Shown: positions 22,300-32,832 of the stretch, piece by piece
Layout: each line of letters begins with the position of its first letter
Numbering within the stretch: the first letter of the stretch is position 1
DNA from: Phaseolus vulgaris
Lineage: Eukaryota > Streptophyta > Magnoliopsida > Fabales > Fabaceae
Assembly (NCBI RefSeq): GCF_000499845.2
Contig: NC_023756.2
Coordinates: 37,328,565-37,392,564, forward strand
Direction of reading: 5' to 3'
Length of the DNA: 64,000 nucleotides
The notes under the pieces: model-generated
Told to the model about the DNA's origin: nothing
Database searches by the model: none
What the model saw: the letters and a program-made list of their open reading frames with translations, nothing else
Position numbers and translations under genes: made by a program

Positions 22300-23926
22300 A
22301 TGTCTGAGTTTAAAATGCCTTCTGCTGAAGGTGCGTATATTAATAAACCTCCTATGTTTGGTGGTGTGAATTATGCATTCTGGAAAATTAGAATGAAGAT
22401 CTTCATGGAATCTATTGAGATGGGTATTTGGGATGCAGTGGGAAATGGACCTTTTGTACGTATGCAGGTTGTCAAAGAAGAAATAGTGAAGAAACCTTGG
22501 TCTGAATGGAGTGAAACTGAAAGGAAGAAGGCTTCCCTAACCAAGAACATCATCACCTCTGCATTGAACATGGATGAATTCTTTAGAGTGTCCAAATGCA
22601 ACTCAGCTAAGGAGATGTGGGAAGTACTGGAAGTAACCCATGAGGGCACTAATGATGTGAAACATTCAAGGAAGCATTCACTCATTCAAGAATATGACCT
22701 GTTTAGGATGCATTCAGAAGAAAGCATTGCAGATGTGCACTGGTCTTGGTAAGGTCTTTGACAAGGAAGAGCTCAACATAAAAGTGCTGAAATGCCTTGA
22801 TAGGAGCTGGCAGCCTAAGGTAACAACAATCTCATAATCCAGAGATTTATCCAAGATATCTACTGCTACATTGTTTGGAAAATTGATGGAGCATGAGCTA
22901 GAAGTCAAAAGATTGATAGAACAAGAAACAGTGGAGAAAAGAGCCAAAGGAATTTCCTTAAAGAATACCATGGAACATGATACAAGTGAGGAAGAGAAGA
23001 ATTCTGAACATGATGATACCTTGAGTCTGCTCACCAAAAAATTCAGCAGATTCCTTAAAAGGAAGAACCGAGACAGAACTCAACAAAAAAGAAGGTACTC
23101 AAAATCCAATGACTCAAATTCTTCTAGTTATACTTGCTTTGATTGTGGCAAACTAGGTCACATAAAGGTTGATTGCCCAAACAATCAAAACAAAGAAAAA
23201 TCAGCAAGCAGGAAGAGTGAAAAAGGCAAAGGAAAAATAGCTTATATCTTTTGGGAAAAAATGATGTATCCTTAACAAGTGACTCCTCAACTGGAACTGA
23301 AGAAGCAAATTTGTGCTTCATGGTGAATGATGAAGGATCAATCTCTGATTCGGTGAGTGATTTTTCCACTGATTCTGAAAGTTATGATCAACTGTTAATT
23401 GCCTTTAAGGAAACACATGATGAAGCAAACAGATTGGCTGTAATATGTAACAAACTGAATAGAGTAAACAGGGTACTTGAATCTGAGGTTAAGTCACATA
23501 AGGAAGAATTACATAAAGCTAAAACTGGTTTGGTTAGCCTTGAATTGACATGCTTGCATGCATCTACAAAAACCTGTGAAAAATTGTAAGAAACTGGAAA
23601 AACAAGTTGAATATCTGCTGAAAACCTTATCAAATTTCACCAAAGGAAGAGAAAATCTTGAAACACTACATGGTTCAGAAATTTTTTTTTTTAATAAAAA
23701 TGATCTAGGATATAATCCTGGAACAAAGAACAATGTGAAAAAGTTGTCTAGTTTATTTGTTCCTTCCAAAACAAGTTTCTCTTCTTTTAATAGCTCAAAT
23801 ACAATGCATATTGCATCCTGCTTTTACTGTATGAAATCTGGACATATCTCTAGAACATGTAAAGCTAGAAGGTACCTTGTTCCCAAAGGATTGGCCAAAT
23901 GGCTTCCTAAGGAAAGGTATTAATCA
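22300..23926 (+). pseudogene. S1 gag, frameshifted
   Basis: The start ATG at 22300 opens a frame with NYAFWKIRMKIFMESIEMGIWD, the UBN2-like capsid region of Sirevirus gag. Frame changes occur between about 22740 and 22870, near 23260 and near 23575. A first CCHC zinc knuckle (CFDCGKLGHIKVDC) lies at about 23137-23178 and a second (CFYCMKSGHISRTC) at about 23818-23859. Between them is a long Glu/Lys-rich coiled-coil region. The S3 copy is intact over the same length and was used for comparison. This one cannot make a full protein. Confidence 0.85.
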
Positions 23927-23977
23927 TGTTGGACCCTAGACTGGAAGGGGTACCCTATGTGTTAAATCTATTTTGTT

Positions 23978-26939
23978 TTGCAGAAAAACAGTAGAAAAAA
24001 CCAGTGGTACTTGGATAGCAGATGTTCAAAGCATATGACTGGTGATGTGGCTCAATTCACAAGTTTGAAACTTAAAGCTGAGGGACATGTCACATATGGA
24101 GACAATAATAGAGGAAGAATTCTTGGAAGAGGAAATGTTGGTACTGAAGATTCAACCACAATTGAGAATGTCCTATATGTAGAAGAACTAAAGCACAGTC
24201 TTCTAAGTATTAGTCAACTGTGTGACAAGGGCTACAAGGTTAATTTTGAAACCAACACCTGTACAATTTAAAGTGAAACCTCTGGTATGGTGTTGTTCAC
24301 AGGAAGAAGGGTAAACAACATCTATCTCTTAGATATTATGAATAGTTGCTCTGAAAATGAATGTTTGCTATAAAAAAGTGATGAGTCTTGGCTGTGGCAC
24401 ATGAGGTTAGCCCATACCAATACTAATCACTTGAATAAGTCGAAGTCTAAGGATATTGTTCTGGTTTACCAAATATAAATAGTCAAAATAACAGATTGTG
24501 TGATGCATGTGTAAAGGGTAAGCAAATAAGAAATTCTTTTAAAACAAAGGATGTGGTTTCTACAAATAAAGCTTTGGATGTTCTGCATATGGATTTGTTT
24601 GGACCTTCTAGGACTGCTAGTTTAGCTGGAAACTTTTATGCTTTGGTTATTGTTGATGACTTCTCAAGATATACATGGACTATTTTTCTTGCTTCCAAAA
24701 ATGATGCATATAAAGCTTTTAAGAAACTGGCTAAGGTTCTGCATAATGAAAATGAAAATAGCATAAAACAGATTCGTAGTGATCATGGGGGAGAGTTTCA
24801 AAATGCAAAGTTTGATAAGTTTTGTGAAAAACATGGGATCATACATAGTTATTCGGCTCCTAGGACACCTCAACAAAATGGTGTAGTTGAAAGGAAGAAT
24901 AGATCACTAGAGGAATTAGCTAGGACCATGTTAAATGAATCTAATCTACCTAAATATTTATGGGCAGATGTAGTTTACATTGCTTCTTATGTGCTTAACA
25001 GAACTTTGATTAGACATATTCTTAAGGAAACTCCCTATGAACTGTATAAAGGTAGGAAGCCTAGTATTAGCCATCTTAAGGTCTTTGGTTGCAAATGTTT
25101 TATTTTGAACAATGGAAAAGATAATCTGGGCAAATTTGATCCTAAATCTGATGAAGGAATACATATTGGATATGCTATAAATGGACATGCTTATAGGGTG
25201 TACAACAATAGATTGTTTGTTGTGGAAGAATCTATGCATGTTGTGTTTGATGAATCGGATTGTATTGTGCCTAAATCTGTTCTGGATCAACCTGGTATAG
25301 ATGATTTAAGAACTATTCTTCAAAAGAATCAATCCATTGATCTTGATGCAACTAATTCAAGTATTGTCAAAGAATCTGTTGTGAATGCAAGATTGCCTAA
25401 AGAGTGGAAGACTCCCAGGGATCTCACACTTGACAATGTGATTAGCAAAATTGAGAAAGGAGTCTCTAAAAGGAATTCACTTAACAACTTCTGCAAGACA
25501 ATGGCCTTTGTTTCACAAGTAAAGCCTAAAAATCTTGAAGAAGCTCTACAAGACAGCAACTGGATAGCAATGCAGGAAGAACTGAACCAATTTGAACACA
25601 ATGAAGTATGGTCTTTAGTTCCAAGAACACATGAGATGAATATAGTAGGAACCAAATGGGTGTACAGGAACAAGATGGATAAACATGGGGCTATCACCAA
25701 AAATAAAGCAAGGCTGGTTGCTAAAGGCTACAACCAAAAAGAGGGAATAGATTTTGGTGAAACCTATGCACCAGTAGCACGTCTTGAAGCTGTCAAATTA
25801 CTCTTAGAATGTTCCAGCATAAAAGGATTCTGGTTATTCCAAATGAATGTTAAAAGTGCATTCTTGAATGGTTATATTAATGAAGAAGTGTTTGTATCTC
25901 AGCCACCAGGGTTCGAAGACTACAAAAATCCAGAGCATGTGTACAAGCTCAAGAAGGCACTATATGGTTTAAAACAGGCACCTAGACAATGGTATGAGAG
26001 ACTAAGTGAGTTTCTGCTTTCTCAAGGTTATGACCGTGGCACCTCTGACAAAACTTTGTTCATAAAGAAGAAGAGAGAAGACATTATACTTGTGCAAGTC
26101 TATGTGGATGATATCATCTTTGGATCCACAAATGAAGAAATGTGTGAAGTGTTTGTATATGCAATGAAAAGTTAATTTGAAATGTCAATGTTAGGAGAAA
26201 TGAATTTCTTCCTTGAACTGCTAGTGAAACCACTCAAGGATGGAACCTTCATAAATCAAGCAAAGTATTGCAAGGAGTTGCTTAAGAAGTTTGATATGGA
26301 TCAATGCAAAGCTATCAGCACTCCTATTTCAACAAGCTGCCAACTGGATCAGGATTGTGCAGGAAAATCAGTGGATCAATCTAAATACAGGGGTTTAATT
26401 GGTTCTTTATCATACTTAACTGCTAGCAGGCCTGGCATTATGTTTGTTGTATGCTTATGTGCTAGATATCAATCTGATCCAAAGGAACCACATTAGAATG
26501 CAGCTAAGAGGATTCTGAAATACTTGCAAGGGACTAAGGATGTTGTGTTGAATCAAGTATGATCAAACCTTTGAAGAATCCAAATCCTAGCGTTTGATGG
26601 AAGGCTGGAGTTGCTTGAAGTTGTTGATGTGCTCAAACACTATGGCTAAGGCAACAACTAAGTGACTTTGGAATACTTTTAAATAAGATACCCATCAACT
26701 GTGATAACACTAGTGCTATAAATCTATCAAAGAATCCTATTATGCATTCAAGAACAAAACATATTGAAATTAGACATCATTTCCTAAGAGAGCATATAAC
26801 TAATGGAACTTGTGATATTAAATTCATTGGTACTGAATTTCAATTGGCTAATTTATTTACTAAACCTCTTGCTAAAGATAGGTTTTACTTTCTTCTAAAC
26901 GAATTGGGTATCATCAGCTTAAATTGTCCTCTGCAGTAA
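23978..26939 (+). pseudogene. S1 pol (protease, integrase, reverse transcriptase, RNase H), broken
   Basis: In order: protease with WYLD and then DSR at 24014-24022 where DSG is expected; a stop at 24269-24271; pre-integrase remnants with stops (about 24370-24490); integrase core from 24496 with DLFGPS, SDHGGEF and NGVVERKNR, so the D-D-E residues are visible; reverse transcriptase with [20 protein letters not shown] (catalytic Asp changed to Asn at 25846-25848) and YVDDIIFGS; a TAA at 26173-26175; a second frame 26182-26496 (YRGLIGSLSYLTASRPGIMF); and the RNase H end from 26742 (SRTKHIEIRHHFLREH...FTKPLAKDRF). A 94-bp foreign segment replaces part of RNase H. Ty1/copia order (integrase before reverse transcriptase) is clear. 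The element is dead. Confidence 0.92.
26546..26639 (+). repeat. LTR-start-like filler within S1 RNase H
   Basis: The sequence tgttgaatcaagtatgatcaa...ctggagttgc resembles the start of the S4 LTR at 62795 and begins TG and ends CA. Compared with S2, about 240 bp of RNase H coding sequence is missing here and replaced by this 94-bp piece. It has no target duplication. Confidence 0.5.
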
Positions 26940-27285
26940 AAATTTAAATCTGTTATTTATGATTTAACGTGTTTTCTATCTATTTCAGAATCACAACTGT
27001 GACTAGGAAAGAGAAACAATTACTTTTCTCTCTCTCATTGACCATTGACTGCTTTTATGGTTATTGGCCAGCAGATTTATGACATTCATGTGTGGATATC
27101 CTAACTGATTTGATTTGTTGATTGTGTAACAGATTTGATTTGCTAAGCTGAAATATGTTTCCAATATATTCTTGCATCATTCAAAACTGCACCTGTTGTA
27201 CTAAATAAAGAATCAAATTTGTACTGCATCTGTTTTCATTGATTTTGTTTTCAAAACTCGTGATCCTTGAAATCTGACTTGAGCT

Positions 27286-27295
27286 CTATATAAAT
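27286..27295 (+). promoter_or_regulatory. TATA-like box upstream of S1 ORF3
   Basis: The sequence ctatataaat lies 180 bp before the ORF3 start codon, in the roughly 535-bp gap between pol and ORF3. The S2 and S3 copies also have TATA-like sequence 85-120 bp before their ORF3. It is a candidate internal promoter. Confidence 0.45.
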
Positions 27296-27473
27296 CTGTT
27301 TTATCTCAATTACATTTCACAGTTTCTCATCTTTGCTATAAGTTGTCCAGGTTCAAAACTGATACTCTATTACTTTTGTTTTTATCATTGGTGATCATAT
27401 AAATTGCATACTAACTTTCTGTCTAGTTGGAACTGTTTATTGGTGAATAGGTGCAGGTAACAACAAACTAAGA

Positions 27474-28754
27474 ATGGCATCCTCTTCACACAGAAAGAAG
27501 AAGTCCAAAGAGCAACCTAACAACAGCCAAGGTATTCTGGAAAATTGGTTTTCTGGAGATTCTAAAGCTATGACAAGGTTCATACATGAGACAAGCAGGA
27601 AGCAAATCAATGTACCTAAGGTGCTGGAATTCTCATGGCTGAGGGATGAAAATTTGAAAGAAGCAAAAACCCTGCTCAAGCATAAAAAACTGAAAAGGTT
27701 TTTGGAAATGACTGGAAATGTCTATCCATACCTAGTGAAGGTATTCTATAGCAACCTTGTAAAATATGGCAAGAATCTTGTCTCCTATGTGAAAGGGGTA
27801 AAGCTGAAAATTACTAGAGAAATCTGGAGCAATGTTGGTGGAATCAAATACTCAGGGCTGAAAGTGAGCAAAGGGAACACTGCTGGAATTCAAGGGTTCA
27901 AAAAGATGCAGTTTTATAGAAGCTATGTGAGGAATCATACTGCACCAGTGGCTAGGTTTCATGCAGGTAATCTGACTTTAATTCCAAGACTCTTAGCTCA
28001 CATCATTGCTTGGCAACTCACTCCTAGAGGAAGCAATCATGTTGTTTTTCATGAGGAAGATTTGATTCTGTTGTACTGCATAATGAATTAGCTCAAGGTA
28101 AATTGGGTAAGCACTATGGTTGAACACATGCTCAAATCCTCAAGGTTCCCTGATTATCGCTTTCCATATGAAATATTTGTTTCCAAACTAATTGACTACT
28201 TTGAAATGGATACCACAAATGAAAGAAATGATACCATCAAAGCAGCAAGTGAGGTAGACAATTCTACTCTCATGAAGATGGGATTTCATAAGGAGGAAGA
28301 TGGCTGGATTTTGAGAAGAAATGATGCCAATAGAGCTGAGCATGAAGCCTCTAATCATGGAGATGGAGATGAAGAAAATGTTGGAATGCATAGGGAAGAT
28401 GAAACTGTGCAGACTACAAAAGCATCATTCCATAGGATGCATCATTCATCATCACACAGGGTGAAATCACCAACTCAACCATCTGTGCAGCACATGGACG
28501 AATCACCAATTCACTCTTTCATGAATGAAGATGTTGCTGCCACAGATTACAATGCACTGTTTGCATACCAAGCACCTGAATATAGAGGTGAACCTCTGTC
28601 AATGTTCGAAAGACAGGTTCTGGACAGGTTGGACACACTCGCTGATCATCAAAAGACTTATTTCAAAATGACTCAAGCTAGGTTTCAACACTTAGACTAT
28701 CAGATTGAAGGGGTCCAAGAGCAGCTAGCTGAGCTTTACTACAAGCACATGTGA
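27474..28754 (+). pseudogene. S1 ORF3, env-position accessory protein, one stop codon
   Basis: The start MASSS at 27474 matches the S2 start. Residues 1-205 (to the TAG at 28089-28091) contain FIHETSRKQINVPKVLEFSWL, GNVYPYLVKVFYSNL, VKGVKLKITREIW and LLAHIIAWQLTPRGSNHVVF. I associate this core with plant proteins called 'putative plant transposon protein' (Transposase_32-like, recalled not searched). After the stop the frame continues to 28754 through an acidic, His- and Ser-rich linker to a helical tail with FERQVLDRLD and FQHLDYQIEGVQEQL. In length and position it corresponds to the env-like third ORF of Sireviruses, but I see no signal peptide or membrane span. The function is unknown. Confidence 0.8.
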
Positions 28755-29155
28755 TCCTTTCAAATCTTTCTCTTTTATGTCTTGTTGAAAAATTTGGTTT
28801 CTGTTTTTCTGCACTAGTTATGTTTGTAATAAAACTTTTTCAAAGTTTATTTTTAAAACTTATCATATATGGCTATAGTGTATTTCTTTTTCATGCTTCC
28901 ATTATGTTTGATGAATCCAAAGGGGGAGAAAAATAGCTTGATACAGGTTATGATAGTTGAAGAATAGCTCATGTATGCTGCTGATGTGGTTTAGGTATTA
29001 AACCTGCAGGGAGGTATACAAATACTCAAATCTGTTATGTTCTGTTTTACATATAAAAGAATTTCGTGTATTTTATGGAATCTAGTGCAGTGCAGGTATT
29101 GATCATGACTTTCCTTCAAAGCTATGCAAAGTAAAGGGGATTTGTCTCCATCAAA

Positions 29156-29166
29156 CAGGGGGAGAT
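29156..29166 (+). promoter_or_regulatory. S1 polypurine tract
   Basis: The sequence cagggggagatt lies immediately before the TGTTGAAG start of the 3' LTR. It is the usual plus-strand primer site. The mirror-image sequence lies next to the S2 LTR at 30943. Confidence 0.75.
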
Positions 29167-29332
29167 TGTTGAAGATGGATGAAGCTTCTTCCCTACCTAA
29201 TCTTGTGTGTGTTTGATGTAGAAAATAACTACTTTGCTTTGAAGATTCTAATATGTTTAGTTGATCTTGTATGTAGGCTAGTGTGTGTTTATGGTTGCCT
29301 TTTGCTACATGACCTATCCTAGATGTCTTATC
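29167..29332 (+). repeat. S1 3' LTR, first 166 bp
   Basis: It matches the first 166 bp of the 5' LTR at 19656, with few differences (for example ctaatctt for ctagtctt). It is interrupted at 29333 by S2. TTATC (29328-29332) would be the S2 target site. The rest of the LTR does not reappear, because the far side of S2 is deleted. Confidence 0.88.
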
Positions 29333-30942
29333 TGTTGGGTTTAATAGTGTCAAAGTTCAAGAGGGGGGTGAATTGACCTTTTAAAAGCTTCTCGCAGAAA
29401 CAGTGCTTAACACAGTTTACAGAAAATAAATCGATTTATGTGACAATGAACAGATTTATTTTGGCACTGTTTGTGTGTTTGAAAAGCGTTTATACAGCAA
29501 GGTTAATCACAAGATTATGCAGATAGATCTTTCAGATGCACACACACTGATATCAGATTGAGAAACAGTGAATCACAAAACCAGCAAACTTCAATTTCAA
29601 GCTAAGTGATTTAGGTTTGATTAATGGCTAGACAATGAATTGAGTTATCTCTTACAATCAACCTGTTCTGGTGTCTATTAACAGATTATTAGTGTTCTTC
29701 TTGAAATCAAACAGTTTTCTAAAAATTAAGAACAATATGAACCGAGCCCAGAAAAAACAGATTTATTTTTGATTGAACAGATTTATTTCTTTGCTGTTTT
29801 AACAATTATGCAGAAACTTAAGTGCAGAGATTGAGAGAGAATGAACACAAGGCAGTTATATTGGTTCACTCAACTGAGCTACATCCAGTCTTCACCTAAA
29901 CCAAGGTGAAATTCACTAAATCACAATTCAAACAACACAAATCCCACTGTTCTTAAAACCTACAAGAACTTAGGTACACTTGCTGGAAAAACCTATTTCA
30001 GCACACACCCACTCTTCAAGAAACCCTATCAAGAAGAGTGTACAACCAAACTTTTACAAGAAATGAAAAGTGAAACGACTACACCTGATTGAGGATGCAT
30101 AAATCTGCCTTAAACCAGTAGAACATATTGCTAGAACAGTAGCAGCACCTCACACCAAGCTTTTGGAACCAACCAAGAACAAGCACTTTGTGATTTTCGA
30201 AATCTTTGAAGAACAGATGCTAATTCTTTGTAAACTCTTAATTCTCTGCTGTAAAACTTGTTTTCTCAAATGTGTGAACGATGTTTAAACTCATAAACAA
30301 GTTTTCATTTTATAGAAAATCAACTTATAACATAATTTTGAAAAACAGTTAAAGTTGTTATAAAATGAACAGATTGAAAATGAAATGAACATATTTATTT
30401 TCAAAAAGCAGTTAGAGAATTTGTTAAGTGAGGAGACTTAGTCAACCATTCTGGTGCAGAGATAAAACTGAAAAAACGTTTAAGTTGGACATGGCACCAG
30501 AGACAAAAAGAATCTATTCATTTACAGACGAACAAATTTATTTTTCAAAACGAAAACAGAAAAGCTTAACTATTTGAAACACAGTCGTTTTGAAAGGTAG
30601 AAGACTTAGTCAAAATACATGATGCACAAAATCTAATTTTCACAAGCCTTAGCCAAGGCATCAGTTTAAAAATGAATCTGTTTATTTAGAAAAGAACATA
30701 TTTATTTTTATGCAGTAAACGTGTTTTTTGTAAAACATGTGAAAAACAGTTTAAGAAATCTTATGCTTGTTCTTATCACATGGCCAGTGGTTATGAGGTG
30801 AGTTACTCAGCAAAAAGCCCACTCTTAAACAACCTCTAAGCACTACCTAAGACACACTTAAAGCAAAGCAAAATACACATGAAATGTACATAGAAGTCTT
30901 CATCAAACACATGTCTTGAAGGGGCAACAACCATCTTCAACA
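29333..30942 (-). repeat. S2 3' LTR (copia, beta type), 1610 bp, reverse orientation
   Basis: It starts TGTTGGGTTTAATAGTG (the complement of the beta LTR end) and ends CCATCTTCAACA (the complement of the beta LTR start). Both termini are intact. It carries motif pairs of the type AACAGATTTATTT, for example at about 29427-29462 (ataaatcgattta / aacagatttattt) and 29756-29790. The S2 5' LTR is missing. Confidence 0.9.
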
Positions 30943-30956
30943 ATCTCCCCCTGTTT
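30943..30956 (-). promoter_or_regulatory. S2 polypurine tract
   Basis: On the plus strand atctccccctgttt, the reverse complement of an A/G-rich primer, directly abuts the LTR end at 30942. It is equivalent to the S1 tract. Confidence 0.7.
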
Positions 30957-31264
30957 GATGGAGACAAATCCCCATAGCTCTTGTTGCTTTAAGAACCTGC
31001 ACTGCACCAAATACTAAACCAGAAAAAAACAGAAACATTGCATAGCATTTGAAATGGTTTTAAGGTGCAGAATTAACTCCCTGTTTCAACTAGCTTCACC
31101 TAGCATGGTGAGCTATTTTTCTCCCCCTTTGGATTCATCAAACAGCATATAATCATAGGAAAAAAAAACCAGAAGCATAACCATAATAGTCCAAAAGATA
31201 AAGACAAATTGTTCATCATTACAGAGATTTGAAAACTGATAAAGAAAGCATAAAAAACAGAAGA

Positions 31265-32424
31265 CTACTGATCCTTGTAGTAAAGCTCTACAAGTTGTGC
31301 CTGAACCCCTTCAATCTGATTATCAAGGTGTTGAAACCTTGCTTGAGTAGTCTCAAAGTATGCCCTTTGTTCTGCAATCATTACATCAAGGCGATACAGC
31401 ACTTGCCTTTCAAACATGGACATTGGTTCTCCTCGGTATTCTGGGGTTTGATAGGCAACTATGGCATTTGCAGCAACTTCCTCATGCACAGATTGGGTAG
31501 CAGGTGAGTCATCCTCCATGGGAACAGCTTCATCCTCATCCTCATTGTTGAGGTTTGATGCTTCATGTTCTGTTTGAGGGTCCTTCCCTTTGAGAACCAC
31601 CCACTTGTCCTCAATTTTGTGAAATCCCATCTTGGTGAGAGTTGAATTGTCAATCTCACTTACAACCTTGATAGGGTCGTTTCTCTCATTTGTAACATCA
31701 ACACCAAAGTAATCAATCAATTTGGAAACGAGTATAGCATAGGGAAAGCGGTAATCAGCCAACCTTTTGGATTTCAGCATGTGCTCATTGATAATGAAAA
31801 CCCAATTTACCTTAATCTGGTTCATGATGCAATATAGAAGGATTAAATCCTCTTCATGTAAAACAGCATGATTTGTACCTCTTGGGATAAGTTGCCATGC
31901 TATGATGTAGGCAACAAGACGTGGAGTGAGGTTCAAATGGCCTGCATGGAACCTGCTTATACTCTCTATAGGGTTCCTCATACAGCTTTTATAATATTGC
32001 AGAATTCTTGAATTCCACTGGTGTTTCCTTTTCCTACTTTCAGTCCAGCATACTTGATTCCAGCCACAGAATTCCACACCTCACTTGTGATCTTCATCTT
32101 GATCCCTTTCACATAAGAGACAACATTCTTTCCATCCAATGTAAGGTTAGTGTAAAACACCTTAACCAAGTTAGGATATACATTACCCGTTAATTCCAGC
32201 AGCTTTTTCAGTTTCTGGTGCTTCAACACAGCTGTTGTCTCTGCCAATTTTTCAGATTTCAGCCAGTTGAAATCCAGCACCTTGGGTATATTAATCTGCT
32301 TTCTGCTTGTCTCGTGGATGTAGGCATTGATTGCTTCTTCATTTACAGCGAACCAACCTTCTAGCACACCTTGAAAGGTGGTTTGCTTGCCCTTATTTTT
32401 CTGTTTCTTGGAAGAAGAAGCCAT
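31265..32424 (-). pseudogene. S2 ORF3, env-position accessory protein, one frameshift
   Basis: The start codon at 32424 gives MASSSKKQKNKGK, matching the S1 copy; an upstream ATG at 32502 in the same frame is ignored for that reason. The first part has IHETSRKQINIPKVLDFNWL and GNVYPNLVKVFYTNL. A frameshift near 32005 moves the frame, which then runs open to 31265 through RFHAGHLNLTPRLVAYIIAWQL, an acidic NNEDEDE linker and the tail FERQVLYRLD...FQHLDNQIEGVQAQL. It is clearly the same protein as in S1, with conservation strongest in the N-terminal core and the C-terminal helix. Function unknown. Confidence 0.8.
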
Positions 32425-32505
32425 GGTTGAACCAGAATTTTTCTCTTGTTTCAAATGGTGAGAACAAAAAATAGGTAGCCAATGTGGGTAGCAGATATTC
32501 ACACA

Positions 32506-32517
32506 AATTTATATAGA
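32506..32517 (-). promoter_or_regulatory. TATA-like box upstream of S2 ORF3
   Basis: On the minus strand ctatataaattt lies about 85 bp before the ORF3 ATG at 32424. It is nearly identical to the S1 box ctatataaat. Confidence 0.45.
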
Positions 32518-32832
32518 AATGAATAGGTTGATATGGCAGTTATGAGTGGATATGCATGAAGATTTTATGCTCTCAATTTGTGTAGAGAATCTTTGAAAAT
32601 ATGCAGCAAATATTTAGGGTCACGATGCACACATCTCATACCTTTATTGAGCACCCAAACCATCAAATCGGTTACATAACCATGACCAAAACCGTTAAAG
32701 GTACAGAGGTTAATGCCCACAAAGTCAGTCAAGCAGTCAAAGATCAGAATTTCTCTTTCCTAGTCATCAATGCATATCAGTACAGAAAATAAACACATTC
32801 AATTACGAATAAACAGATTTAATTTTTCACTG

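Noticed and set aside
27474..28754. Calling the third ORF a true envelope glycoprotein
   Set aside because: No signal peptide, membrane span or cysteine pattern is seen; only the position matches env.
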